The position numbers and the translations under genes are program-made. A stretch of DNA of 33,843 nucleotides from a virus, in the IMG/VR virus record IMGVR_UViG_3300034064_000207, positions 1-33,843 of that record. One strand, given 5' to 3'. Shown in pieces: positions 14,869 through 22,604 of this stretch (within the stretch, counting starts at the first letter, position 1; every line of letters begins with the position of its first letter). The notes under the pieces are model-generated. The model was not told the origin of the DNA and did not search any database. It saw only the letters and a list, made by a program, of their open reading frames with translations.

Positions 14869-15316
14869 TTTTACCTCTGCGTCTTAATTCATCGCAATAC
14901 AATTCCATGTCTTTACTGCGACGAATAAACTCAACTATTGATGCTGCCATGCCAGTTAATTTGATTGGTTTAGTTTTTTTAATAAAAGCACAAGCTTCAC
15001 GGGCGTATGGCAACCATTCCATTATTTCAGCTCTGTTAAACAACACAGTGCCATCAATATGCGTGGCAACCTGTTTTGGCATACAATACTTCTTATCTTT
15101 GCTAATTCTATCCAACACTAATGCTGTAACACCAATTAATGCCATTATTTCTTTCTTGGTTATGTTTTTTTGATTTATTTTCACAACAACATTTAGTTCT
15201 TTCAATTTATCTGACTTACGTTTTGCAACAACTCTTACATTTATAGCTTTCTTATTCCTGTGATAATATTCCAACATTCTAACTCTTTGCTTTTCTTTGC
15301 GTTCTTCTGGTGTCAT
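14861..15316 (-). CDS. AlpA-like winged-HTH protein with basic N-terminus (151 aa)
   Basis: I chose ATG 15316 because it overlaps the upstream stop (ATGA); a longer frame to 15364 would lie inside the upstream gene. The N-terminus (MTPEERKEKQRVRMLEYYHR) is basic and helical, similar to linkers of HNH or homing-type proteins. Residues 52-100 include ITKKEIMALIGVTALVLDRI and VATHIDGTVLFNRAEIMEWL, the AlpA/excisionase-type winged helix pattern in which the wing precedes a W-containing helix. No cleavage motif is visible. A regulator is more likely than an enzyme. Confidence 0.55.
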   Translation of the reverse strand: MTPEERKEKQRVRMLEYYHRNKKAINVRVVAKRKSDKLKELNVVVKINQKNITKKEIMALIGVTALVLDRISKDKKYCMPKQVATHIDGTVLFNRAEIMEWLPYAREACAFIKKTKPIKLTGMAASIVEFIRRSKDMELYCDELRRRGKNG

Positions 15317-15426
15317 TGTAACCATGCCTTTAGAGATAAAATAATTCCTGCTACTAATAAACACCAGATTTGTATTTCTTGATGCTTAGTAAATATATGA
15401 ACTGGTTTATTCTTATAGTCTTTCAT
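15313..15426 (-). CDS. Small membrane protein (37 aa)
   Basis: A polar N-terminus with MKDYKNKPVHIFTKHQE, then a single hydrophobic segment (IWCLLVAGIILSLKAW). Coupled to both neighbours by overlaps (ATGA with the next gene). No family recognised. Confidence 0.5.
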   Translation of the reverse strand: MKDYKNKPVHIFTKHQEIQIWCLLVAGIILSLKAWLQ

Positions 15427-15869
15427 TTACATGCACTCCAATTTCGTGCGCTATTAGCTTCAAGGTTATCTCTATATTCAATTCTTGCTGCTTTAGCTGC
15501 TTTATATAATTTCTTTGTAATATTATTTTTATTTGGTTCACTTAAATAATTTTTTGTTTCTTTTGAAACAACAGTTATATTTATATCTGTATTTTTTAAC
15601 CATAATGCAATATCTAAAATATCATCAACTTGTTTTTTATCTAAAATCTTATATAACTTTTCTAATCTAGTAGCTACAAAACAATAAATATCTAATTTTC
15701 TTGGAATAAATCCATTGCTTTTTCTTTTTATTAAATCCATATCATCATTAGTCAACTTATTATTAATTTTAAAAGTATGTTCCAACCTTAAAATTTTATA
15801 ATTTGGTTTTTCATAAAAATGATTCATCAAACAAATATCCCATCTCATTTGCAATCTTTCAATATTCAT
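15423..15869 (-). CDS. Unknown AT-rich ORF (148 aa)
   Basis: ATG 15869 is preferred over a TTG at 15881. The product is Lys/Asn/Ile-rich, with MNIERLQMRWDICLMNHFYE, a helical middle (DDILDIALWLKNTDINITVV) and the end NLEANSARNWSACK. No family recognised. It lies just downstream of a minus-strand terminator and its DNA looks more AT-rich than its neighbours, so it may be a separately expressed or acquired gene. Its end overlaps the small membrane protein. Confidence 0.55.
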   Translation of the reverse strand: MNIERLQMRWDICLMNHFYEKPNYKILRLEHTFKINNKLTNDDMDLIKRKSNGFIPRKLDIYCFVATRLEKLYKILDKKQVDDILDIALWLKNTDINITVVSKETKNYLSEPNKNNITKKLYKAAKAARIEYRDNLEANSARNWSACK

Positions 15870-15879
15870 AATATTACCC

Positions 15880-15906
15880 AAAAAAATGCCCAGTCATAAG
15901 CTGGGC
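15880..15906 (-). terminator. Rho-independent terminator on the minus strand
   Basis: On the minus strand GCCCAG, loop CTTATGA, CTGGGC (15906 down to 15888), then A and seven T. It falls after the 81-residue gene and before the 148-residue gene, inside the early operon. It would lower expression of all genes downstream to 12744. Confidence 0.8.
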
Positions 15907-15922
15907 GAGTGGTTGCTTCCCC

Positions 15923-16168
15923 TCAGGAAGTAATTAATTGATTTGCTTTCCAGTCCATTGCTTCACGAACTAGATAATTAATATCTGTATGTTTTGGCGA
16001 TAATGTTGCGTTCTCTAACAATCCAAATAGTTCAGATCCGTCTGTTTCTGCTATTTCAGCGTTAATTATTGCTTGGCAATAGTCTACAAAGGCTTGTGCT
16101 ATTAAAATGCCACCAAGCGATTGATCTGTACGCATATCAGTTATTATTTTATCAAATTGCTCTTCCAT
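15923..16168 (-). CDS. Small acidic protein (81 aa)
   Basis: The ATG overlaps the previous stop (TAATG). Helical, acidic product with LIAQAFVDYCQAIINAEIAE and YLVREAMDWKANQLITS. No family recognised. It is the last gene before the internal terminator. Confidence 0.6.
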   Translation of the reverse strand: MEEQFDKIITDMRTDQSLGGILIAQAFVDYCQAIINAEIAETDGSELFGLLENATLSPKHTDINYLVREAMDWKANQLITS

Positions 16169-16392
16169 TAGAAATCACCTTTGTTTGGTGCTACAAATGA
16201 AGGAACATTACTTGGAAGCTCAAGAACTTGGTAAATCTGCTCCTCTCCCTTCAGATTCTTTTGGATAATGAAGCTACCACTTCGAGTTTTGTGGATTACG
16301 CTGGATTGACTATCATTTTTATAATTTGTACCTGCAAAAATACCAATTATAAAAGTTGTTAATGCTATTGTTGCTATTTGTTTATTGTTCAT
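16168..16392 (-). CDS. Small membrane-anchored protein (74 aa)
   Basis: N-terminal membrane segment (IATIALTTFIIGIFAG, residues 5-20) with basic Lys4 before it, then a short polar domain (KTRSGSFIIQKNLKGEEQIY). It starts 25 nt downstream of the CACAAGGATGTG hairpin, with AGAGAG before the ATG. No family recognised. Confidence 0.6.
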   Translation of the reverse strand: MNNKQIATIALTTFIIGIFAGTNYKNDSQSSVIHKTRSGSFIIQKNLKGEEQIYQVLELPSNVPSFVAPNKGDF

Positions 16393-16416
16393 AATTTCTC
16401 TCTAGTTGTTGTTAAT

Positions 16417-16432
16417 GCCACATCCTTGTGGC
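16417..16432 (-). repeat. Short hairpin with shared CACAAGGATGTG core
   Basis: GCCACA, loop TCCT, TGTGGC as read on the plus strand. The core CACATCCTTGTG (16419-16430) is identical to 22605-22616. Both copies lie between minus-strand genes. No T run follows on the minus strand, so it is not a standard terminator; it may be an operator or a leader structure. Confidence 0.5.
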
Positions 16433-16443
16433 GGTGGTTAATC

Positions 16444-16710
16444 CTATATAACATTTACTGGCAATAAATCATCGCCAGCAAAGAAGCTCCATAAAAGTTC
16501 TGGTTGTTCTGTATACCTAGAGTTTCCCAACTCGTAGATTTTACCAGCGTCTCCCATTACAGCTGTGGTGCGGTTGCCATGCGATATTACAGCACGATGA
16601 TCATCCATGATCTGGATGGTAGTAACCCATCCAAAAGCTGTAAACTTACCTGCGATAATATCGCAGTCTTCGTAACTATACGCTTCGGATTTTAATATTT
16701 TAATTCTCAT
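16444..16710 (-). CDS. Small early protein (88 aa)
   Basis: ATG 16710 has AAAGGGG about 9 nt upstream and replaces a much longer frame to 16830 that would overlap the nuclease gene. The product (MRIKILKSEAYSYEDCDIIA, then FTAFGWVTTIQIMDDHRAV) is a mixed alpha/beta domain, ending WSFFAGDDLLPVNVI. No family recognised. Confidence 0.6.
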   Translation of the reverse strand: MRIKILKSEAYSYEDCDIIAGKFTAFGWVTTIQIMDDHRAVISHGNRTTAVMGDAGKIYELGNSRYTEQPELLWSFFAGDDLLPVNVI

Positions 16711-16759
16711 CTTATTTACCCCTTTGTATTTCTTGTTAAGTTGGGCATAGATTAAATAA

Positions 16760-17182
16760 TTATTTATCAAATTGCAAATATTTTTTATCTTTCCAGAAAA
16801 TAAATGCTTCATATGCTCCAACATAACCAAGAGCTACACAAGCGAAAGCCCCTTGTTTCTTGGCTTCCAAGAGATATTCTTGCTGTCCATCTTGCCATTT
16901 TGACCGTGTATGATCTTGACGTTTTAATTCACAGACGAACGCAACGCTTGCTGGAATTAAAATATCAGATGCTCCTTTTGTCATGCCTTCACTTTTTTGT
17001 TTAGCAACCTGGTGATAAGTACGCAGTCCTTCATTTCTTATGTGCGTTGCAATCTTTCCATAACTGTCTGGGTATTCTCTTCTAAGTTTTGCAAAGAATG
17101 TTACTGCTTCAGCAGCTTCAGAAGGACATTCACCTCTAAACTCAATATCACCAAAAACTTTTATATCATTGTGGAACTTCAT
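16760..17182 (-). CDS. VRR-NUC-like nuclease (140 aa)
   Basis: I chose ATG 17182 (ACAGGA about 6 nt upstream), overlapping the helicase by 17 nt. The core reads HIRNEG at 48-53, then TKGASDILIPASVAFVCELK (69-87) and GQQEYLLEAKKQGAFACVAL (99-118). Asp73, Glu85, Lys87 and Gln100 are the restriction-like catalytic set of VRR-NUC domains, preceded by the usual G-x-x-D. Phages carry this nuclease next to an SF2 helicase, as here; it probably acts on branched DNA in recombination or replication. Family assignment is strong; substrate is unknown. Confidence 0.8.
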   Translation of the reverse strand: MKFHNDIKVFGDIEFRGECPSEAAEAVTFFAKLRREYPDSYGKIATHIRNEGLRTYHQVAKQKSEGMTKGASDILIPASVAFVCELKRQDHTRSKWQDGQQEYLLEAKKQGAFACVALGYVGAYEAFIFWKDKKYLQFDK

Positions 17183-18950
17183 CGGCATTCCTGTTGTAGT
17201 CGTATATCCTAAAAAAATCACCACTTTTTCTATAAGTGATGGTGGTTGGTGTTGTAAAGCCTCCATCAGTAAACGCCATAAAAGCATCGTAGTGCTTCTG
17301 CATCTTCATGGTAAACCATACTGGAAACGATCTATACTCGGTTACAAAATCAACCCGTAGGCATTCATTTCCTGCCTTGCTTAGTGTGGGAGTTGCTCGC
17401 ATTGCAACAACCTTATCAGTTTGTATCTGCGTGGGGTCTTTTTTCTTCATCTGGAAGTCAGAAATTAGCTTGCTGTTTGGGTCAATCAGTTCGTGCTTGC
17501 ACTCGCAACAATACCTTGCTGCAATATCGTTTTCAGCTTCACAATGCACACAAGGTTTAAACGTCCATCTATAGCTGCATCTAACCAGTTTCTTTATGGT
17601 CTTGTTAAATACTTCCCCATAACATCTTCTGCCATGATGGGCTGGCATATCTCCATATTCTGTTTCTAGTCGTATTCCTTCAAGATCAATAAAATATCCA
17701 TTAATGTCAATCTCATGTTTTGCTTCATTAATTACTGGTGCAAACTGATTTATTGCTCTGCACTCTGGACATTGTGCTTCTATTGCTTCACCAGCTCCAC
17801 AATTACTTGATGCTTCAATTTCTGGATTAAATAAATCACCATCAGTACAATGACGACTAATATTTTCTGCATAATCAAGAATCAGACAGTCATCTTTGTT
17901 GTTATCAATTCTAAGTCCTCTACCAATTATTTGTTGGAGTAAACTAACTGACTCGGTAGCTCTTAAAATAGCCACCAAATCAACGTGTGGGGCATCAAAT
18001 CCTGTAGTCAACACGCTAACATTAACTAAATATTTAAGCCTTCTAGCTTTAAATAATCGCAGTATTTCAGCACGTTCTTGTTTGGGTGTTTCGCCAGTAA
18101 CAATTGCTGATAACGATGGCGGTAACGACCCCATTACCTCGCCAGCATGTTGCACTGTAGCTGCAAAAATCATTACACCTTGTCTATCTACTGCTTGCGA
18201 TACAATATCGCCCACAATTGAGCTGGTGAGCCTTCCTTGTCCATGAAATGCCCTATCAATGTCAGCAGCATCAAAGTTACCCATGCGATTGGTTTGCAAC
18301 TCCAATGTTTCATAATGACCTGTATTGATTCCCCCAATAGTAGGAGCTGTTAAATAACCTTGTTTTATTAAATCTCTCGCATAAACAGTAAACACTCTTG
18401 CGCTAAAGTAAGGATCTTTTGCTTTATCGTCACCATAAGCATTGCCATGCTCGTCCATCCTATATATATAGCCATCACCAAGACGGTATGGCGTTGCTGA
18501 CAAACCTATGACCCTAAGATTAGGATTACAGGCAACCAAAGATTCAATGATGCTTTTAACGGTTGGTGTTATCCTATGTGCTTCATCCAGTACAACCGCA
18601 CAAAATTTAGCTCCAAAACGATGAATCTTATTCTTGACGCTAACAGGTGTGCCAAAAACTACTGGATGTTTTAAACATGTTTCACCAACACTTGCACTAA
18701 ACAAACTGCATTGATTACCAGTATCTCTATATTTCTCTGCATTTTGTTCTAACAGCTCTTTTGATGGGACAAGACACAATATATGTTTACCACCACTAAC
18801 TTGGTGTAGTGTATTTGCTATTGCTGCAACAATTAAAGATTTGCCACTCCCTGTTGGCAGTTCTAATACGCATGGTGATGTACATTTCTTTATCCAGTCT
18901 ATAGCAGCATCATGCGCTTGTGATTGGTATGGGCGCAGTTTCATAATCAT
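17166..18950 (-). CDS. SF2 DEAH-box helicase with zinc-ribbon C-terminus
   Basis: The 594-residue protein carries Walker A PTGSGKS at 32-38, motif II DEAH at 122-125, motif III SAT at 151-153, motif V around NVSVLTTGFDAP (310-321) and motif VI QQIIGRGLR at 339-347. It therefore has both RecA-like domains of an SF2 ATPase (RadD/UvsW-like). After residue 390 there are Cys pairs (394/397, 467/470, 481-484) fitting zinc ribbons. It should unwind or remodel branched DNA, and overlaps the VRR-NUC gene. ATG 18950 overlaps the previous stop; ATG 18944 is an alternative. Confidence 0.9.
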   Translation of the reverse strand: MIMKLRPYQSQAHDAAIDWIKKCTSPCVLELPTGSGKSLIVAAIANTLHQVSGGKHILCLVPSKELLEQNAEKYRDTGNQCSLFSASVGETCLKHPVVFGTPVSVKNKIHRFGAKFCAVVLDEAHRITPTVKSIIESLVACNPNLRVIGLSATPYRLGDGYIYRMDEHGNAYGDDKAKDPYFSARVFTVYARDLIKQGYLTAPTIGGINTGHYETLELQTNRMGNFDAADIDRAFHGQGRLTSSIVGDIVSQAVDRQGVMIFAATVQHAGEVMGSLPPSLSAIVTGETPKQERAEILRLFKARRLKYLVNVSVLTTGFDAPHVDLVAILRATESVSLLQQIIGRGLRIDNNKDDCLILDYAENISRHCTDGDLFNPEIEASSNCGAGEAIEAQCPECRAINQFAPVINEAKHEIDINGYFIDLEGIRLETEYGDMPAHHGRRCYGEVFNKTIKKLVRCSYRWTFKPCVHCEAENDIAARYCCECKHELIDPNSKLISDFQMKKKDPTQIQTDKVVAMRATPTLSKAGNECLRVDFVTEYRSFPVWFTMKMQKHYDAFMAFTDGGFTTPTTITYRKSGDFFRIYDYNRNADEVPQ

Positions 18951-19177
18951 TAATTACTCAGTTCAATACGTTTAAAAAAAGAATACCATTTTGATGGCTT
19001 TGCTGTATTGCCAAGCGTTAATAAACCATGATCATTCTTTAAAATAGCTATTGCTATAGCTTTGTATGATGGAGCTAAATTATTTTTCATTAACTCAGCA
19101 GGAACTTCATCAGGGATATCTATTGGATAACCCTGTTCTTTCCATTTATTAATATAATCTTGTATTTTCCCAATCAT
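18950..19177 (-). CDS. Small protein resembling the IbrA C-terminal module (75 aa)
   Basis: AAGGAT lies upstream of ATG 19177. The product starts KIQDYINKWKEQGYPIDIPD, then APSYKAIAIAILKNDHGLLT (36-54) and ends WYSFFKRIELSN. Residues 37-50 match the C-terminal segment of the IbrA-like protein of this operon (SWKRFAITILKNDH) at 10 of 14 positions. Similar 70-80 residue proteins occur beside IbrA genes in other phages. It is probably a partner or detached copy of the IbrA C-terminal domain; activity is unknown. Confidence 0.7.
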   Translation of the reverse strand: MIGKIQDYINKWKEQGYPIDIPDEVPAELMKNNLAPSYKAIAIAILKNDHGLLTLGNTAKPSKWYSFFKRIELSN

Positions 19178-19532
19178 TTAATTTTATCCTTGCTGCATTG
19201 TTTGCTTCTATTTTTTGATAATCATCTAATAAAAAGAAACCACTTTTAAATGTGCTTGGTATTTTATTTGCCAAACACATTGATGACTGCCCAAGCCAAG
19301 CTATTCTATTTATACTTGGATTAGATAAAAAATGTTCTGAAGAATATTTCCATGTTTTTATTACTTCATCCATTGAATAATTAAACAACTCAATATCTGA
19401 TAAAAAAATTGCATATTCTTCTTTGCACTGTTCTTTTGTTTTTCCATCAGGTGGAATAGTGCTATAAAATCCTGCTTTATAGCACTCCCATAGCCACCAA
19501 GGATGATAAATCCTAAGCCCATTCTTCTTCAT
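19149..19532 (-). CDS. IbrA/IbrB-associated small phage protein (127 aa)
   Basis: ATG 19532 (GGAAG just upstream) replaces a longer frame to 19583. The sequence begins MKKNGLRIYHPWWLWECYKA, then GFYSTIPPDG, and later FLSNPSINRIAWLGQSSMCL and FFLLDDYQKIEANNAARIKL. The H-P-W-W-L-W-E-x-Y-K-A-G-F-Y opening and the S-x-N-R-I-A-W-L-G-Q-x-S-M-C motif identify a recurrent phage family that I recall near IbrA/IbrB-type genes. It has no catalytic motif I can name. Overlaps both neighbours (20 and 29 nt). Confidence 0.7.
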   Translation of the reverse strand: MKKNGLRIYHPWWLWECYKAGFYSTIPPDGKTKEQCKEEYAIFLSDIELFNYSMDEVIKTWKYSSEHFLSNPSINRIAWLGQSSMCLANKIPSTFKSGFFLLDDYQKIEANNAARIKLNDWENTRLY

Positions 19533-20040
19533 CTGCTTCCCAACTATCAGAAAAACTACGATTTTGAAATAAAGCAGCAACACCAGTTATTTGTTTTAAT
19601 CTCAATAACTCATCAACACTCATTCCAATATGTTTGCATATCCAAGCATCTCCTTTTCCCATTTCAACAAGCTCAGAAACTATAGTACTCATTAATTCAA
19701 TATTATGAGAACCTCTAGCTCTGTTATGTCTGATAGTAGATGCCATTCTGTCGCCAAGTTCTTTTTTGATTACAACAATTGGCAGCATGTTATTTTCACG
19801 CTCTCTTATGCGCTCACTATTTTTCATTGTTAAATAGCGGTGAAACCCATCTACTACAATGTAAATGTCTTTTGTATCATCGTAATAAGTAACAATTGGC
19901 TGCGTATATCCATCTTCCCATATTGATGTTTCTAATAAAGCCATCTCAGGTGGAGCAACTGCATTAGGGTTGTAATCATTTGCAGTTACTTGGCTAAATG
20001 GAACGCAAAGTACGTTATAAACTGGAGATTTAAATGTCAT
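19513..20040 (-). CDS. IbrB-like ParB/sulfiredoxin-fold protein (175 aa)
   Basis: ATG 20040 is preceded by AAGGATAA; a longer frame to 20067 is rejected. The N-terminus (VLCVPFSQVTANDYNPNAVA) and the IVVDGFHRYLTM motif (61-72) are those of a ParB-type nuclease/NTPase domain, with D-G-x-H-R in place of the classical G-E-R-R. A helical C-terminal part follows (IRHNRARGSHN, GKGDAWICKHIGMSVDELLR) with an HTH-like shape. IbrB proteins pair with IbrA; in E. coli the pair was described as an activator of immunoglobulin-binding surface genes. Confidence 0.8.
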   Translation of the reverse strand: MTFKSPVYNVLCVPFSQVTANDYNPNAVAPPEMALLETSIWEDGYTQPIVTYYDDTKDIYIVVDGFHRYLTMKNSERIRERENNMLPIVVIKKELGDRMASTIRHNRARGSHNIELMSTIVSELVEMGKGDAWICKHIGMSVDELLRLKQITGVAALFQNRSFSDSWEADEEEWA

Positions 20041-20413
20041 ATGAATTATCCTTATTGTGGACCTCAAGTCCTGTTAATGGTGGGTTAAATACGCATAGCA
20101 GCTCTACTGTAGAAAAAGCTATAAATGAATGCGGATCATTGTTGTCAAGAACGTACATTGTGCCGGGCAATATTCTATGCTTTTCTCCTGTATTTTTATT
20201 TGTAATACATCCATGACCTTTTATGCAATAACAAGCTTCAAGATGATTTTTATAATGCCAATGTTGCTCTCCATTTGGAGGTATTATTGTATTTGTTACA
20301 GAAAATCCCATATTGTCTTTTTCAAGCAAAAACCTTCTGCTTAAAAACCCTCCTTTTGGGCATTTAACTTCTCTTTCTGTTCCTGCTAACTCATGTAATT
20401 TAATTATTTTCAT
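20030..20413 (-). CDS. Ectoine-synthase-like cupin (EctC family, 127 aa)
   Basis: The product aligns by eye along its length with L-ectoine synthase (EctC, about 130 residues), which cyclises N-gamma-acetyl-2,4-diaminobutyrate. Key stretches are GGFLSRRFLLEKDNMGFS, HWHYKNHLEACYCIKGHG, ILPGTMYVLDNNDPHSF and CVFNPPLTGLEVH. Glu59, Tyr87 and His95 correspond to the EctC iron ligands, and the Y-K-N-H-x-E-A and C-V-F-N-P-P-L-T-G signatures are intact. The gene is coupled to IbrA (ATGA) and to IbrB (11-nt overlap). No ectA or ectB is present, so the substrate may be supplied by the host or differ. Family is clear, activity is inferred. Confidence 0.85.
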   Translation of the reverse strand: MKIIKLHELAGTEREVKCPKGGFLSRRFLLEKDNMGFSVTNTIIPPNGEQHWHYKNHLEACYCIKGHGCITNKNTGEKHRILPGTMYVLDNNDPHSFIAFSTVELLCVFNPPLTGLEVHNKDNSYDI

Positions 20414-21711
20414 AATTTTTTATATTTTTCCATAATATTACGTTGTCTCAATGATTGTTCTTTTGTTGGAGCAAATCCCATGTATTTACAGGTATGGTCA
20501 TTTTTTAAAATAGTAATTGCAAATCGTTTCCATGAAGCAATTTCACTATTATTATTTCTTATATCATCAGTATGGTCTGGGTATTTTTTAATTATCACTC
20601 TAATTTTGTCTTTCCTTCCATGAGGAGTTAATCCGTTTTCTTTTATCTTTATACGGTTACTTTCTCTTAGTTGTTTTAAAGTACTGTCTGATACGGTTTG
20701 CCCAACTCTACCCCAGTATTTTATAGATTGAACAAACCGCATTTTAAAATTTATAGAAACTTCCTCCGGTAAAGTTGCCAATAAAAATTTAACAAATGAT
20801 TTCCATGTATGTCCTTCTGGAAGCTTAAAAGTATTGTAATTAAGTTGTTTTCCATAAGTTGCTATAAAGTTAGCACCTTGCACTCTGGCACATAATTTAG
20901 CCCATGTATGAGGATCAATAACTCGATACAAACCTAAACTAGATTTAGACTCAGACATAAATGGAGACGCAACCCTCATTCTATGAACTGGAATACCTGC
21001 TTTATAAAAAATATCGTAAAGCTTGTTGTAATCCCAATCATATATATAATTAGCCGTCCAAACATCTTCTGTTCTCCAATCATAAATGGGGTAACAATTA
21101 TAAGAATGTTCAGTATTCTTTTTTGTCCACATTTGACCGCCTAATGTTTCCTTGCGTTGATTCATAATTGCTCTAAACCTGTTTAAACTTTCAACAGTTC
21201 TAATTCCAATTAAATTTGCGCAAGTTTTGCCTTGTGAATACCATTCTGAAAATCCATCCCAGAATTTATCGTATGGCATATCTTCTTCAAAAAATGGAAA
21301 ATTATGATTTTCAAAATTAACAATGTAATCTTGTTTTGGCATAGGGCGTATCCATCTTTCTTTATCTCTATTACCCCAGCATTGCCATTCAACTGCATAC
21401 GAACTTATTGTGCAAGGAAGCGTTATTGGCAAACAACACCAATAAATTTCAAGCAAATCTCTATTTGAATCAAGTATTTTGTGCATAAACTCTACAGACA
21501 ATTCATAATTTGCTTCATTGTCTAAAATTTGAATGCCTATTTTTTTTGTTATTCCTTTTTCCCTCATATATTTCAAAACAAAATTAAGCATTACTCCAGA
21601 ATCTTTGCCGCCTGAAAATGAAAGATATATTCTTTCAAAATTATTAAATATAAAATCTAATCTTTCTACGCCTGCATCCCAAACATTCTTATTTCTGTTA
21701 TAAGTTCTCAT
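20410..21711 (-). CDS. IbrA-like PP-loop (PAPS-reductase-type, DUF3440) enzyme (433 aa)
   Basis: ATG 21711 has GGAGG about 6 nt upstream and overlaps the YqaJ stop (ATGA). Residues 31-38 SFSGGKDS are the PP-loop of the PAPS reductase/ATP pyrophosphatase superfamily. Further landmarks are IQILDNEANYELSVEFMH, ANLIGIRTVESLNRFRAIMN, IYDWRTEDVWTANYIYDWDY and SSLGLYRVIDP. The C-terminal 60 residues (SWKRFAITILKNDHTCKYMG) are the DUF3440-type module. Such enzymes adenylate a substrate and often transfer sulfur (compare DndC). The role in phage is not known. Confidence 0.85.
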   Translation of the reverse strand: MRTYNRNKNVWDAGVERLDFIFNNFERIYLSFSGGKDSGVMLNFVLKYMREKGITKKIGIQILDNEANYELSVEFMHKILDSNRDLLEIYWCCLPITLPCTISSYAVEWQCWGNRDKERWIRPMPKQDYIVNFENHNFPFFEEDMPYDKFWDGFSEWYSQGKTCANLIGIRTVESLNRFRAIMNQRKETLGGQMWTKKNTEHSYNCYPIYDWRTEDVWTANYIYDWDYNKLYDIFYKAGIPVHRMRVASPFMSESKSSLGLYRVIDPHTWAKLCARVQGANFIATYGKQLNYNTFKLPEGHTWKSFVKFLLATLPEEVSINFKMRFVQSIKYWGRVGQTVSDSTLKQLRESNRIKIKENGLTPHGRKDKIRVIIKKYPDHTDDIRNNNSEIASWKRFAITILKNDHTCKYMGFAPTKEQSLRQRNIMEKYKKL

Positions 21712-22571
21712 GTCAACCTCCAATAACTACTAGGAGGTGATTGATATTTAGTAAGGTCTGCATCAGGCAATAATTCTTTTATGGCTTTAGCGTAGGATAT
21801 AGCACCATCACGGTGTACTTGTGTTAGTTTGTGTCCAGCAATCTCACTATCCTTTCCACCAGCCAATGTAACTATCTCAGCTAATATATCTTTGCGTGTT
21901 GCTTCTAGCTTCTTAATTTCTTCTGTTGCTGCAAGATACAGTTCCAACATTGCTTCACATTGAAGTTGTTGGCGTTTATCTTCCAAATACTTTATACAGA
22001 CTGGTGCTTCACGTTCCACAAGATACTTATTATAAAATGTTCTAAGTTCCGGTAAGTATTTATCAATAGCTAAAGGATTAAACCAAACTGTTTCTAGCAT
22101 CTCTCCATGTGCAGACCATTGGTAGAAATGACACCATTCCCTACCAGTAACTAACAACTGTATTTGTATTTGCATCCAGTAATGCGTTTGGTAGTCTATG
22201 CTTTTAAACTCTGGTGGGTTTTTGTCACGCAAACCATATGGGCATTTAATTTCAATTAAACCGTCAGTATCGATCAAACCATCTGGTGATGCTCCAAGCC
22301 AATCTTCATAAGTATGAAAACCAGTTTCTACTACTTTTTTATCAAACTTCAATTCGTAATCAGCTAAAGCATTGGGTTCGTTATACGTTCCATAGCTAGT
22401 CGCTGGATTACCAGTAAACTCACTTGGATAGCCATGATAATCACGAACCATGTTACGCATAACATCTTCACGTTTCATAAATGGCGACAATCCTAGAATT
22501 GCACCAACATTACTACCAGTTATACGACCTTTGCGTTTTTCAAACCATTCTTCTGTACGTTGTTGTTCCAT
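21708..22571 (-). CDS. YqaJ-type viral recombinase / lambda exonuclease-like nuclease (287 aa)
   Basis: N-terminus EEWFEKRKGRITGSNVGAIL is the YqaJ opening motif. The catalytic core follows at 92-113: LGASPDGLIDTDGLIEIKCP, with Asp97, Glu107 and Lys109 as the metal-binding PD-(D/E)xK set. HYWMQIQIQLLVTGREWCHF supplies the downstream Gln motif. It would resect double-stranded DNA ends for annealing, together with the SSB-like and Sak4-like proteins upstream. The C-terminal part is helical (ELYLAATEEIKKLEATRKDI). Confidence 0.9.
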   Translation of the reverse strand: MEQQRTEEWFEKRKGRITGSNVGAILGLSPFMKREDVMRNMVRDYHGYPSEFTGNPATSYGTYNEPNALADYELKFDKKVVETGFHTYEDWLGASPDGLIDTDGLIEIKCPYGLRDKNPPEFKSIDYQTHYWMQIQIQLLVTGREWCHFYQWSAHGEMLETVWFNPLAIDKYLPELRTFYNKYLVEREAPVCIKYLEDKRQQLQCEAMLELYLAATEEIKKLEATRKDILAEIVTLAGGKDSEIAGHKLTQVHRDGAISYAKAIKELLPDADLTKYQSPPSSYWRLT

Positions 22572-22604
22572 TTTTATTTACTCTTATAGTTATAATTAAA
22601 AATA

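Noticed and set aside
16711-16830. Upstream extension of the 88-residue gene to 16830
   Set aside because: The extension overlaps the VRR-NUC coding region, has no ribosome site and ATG 16710 has a good one.
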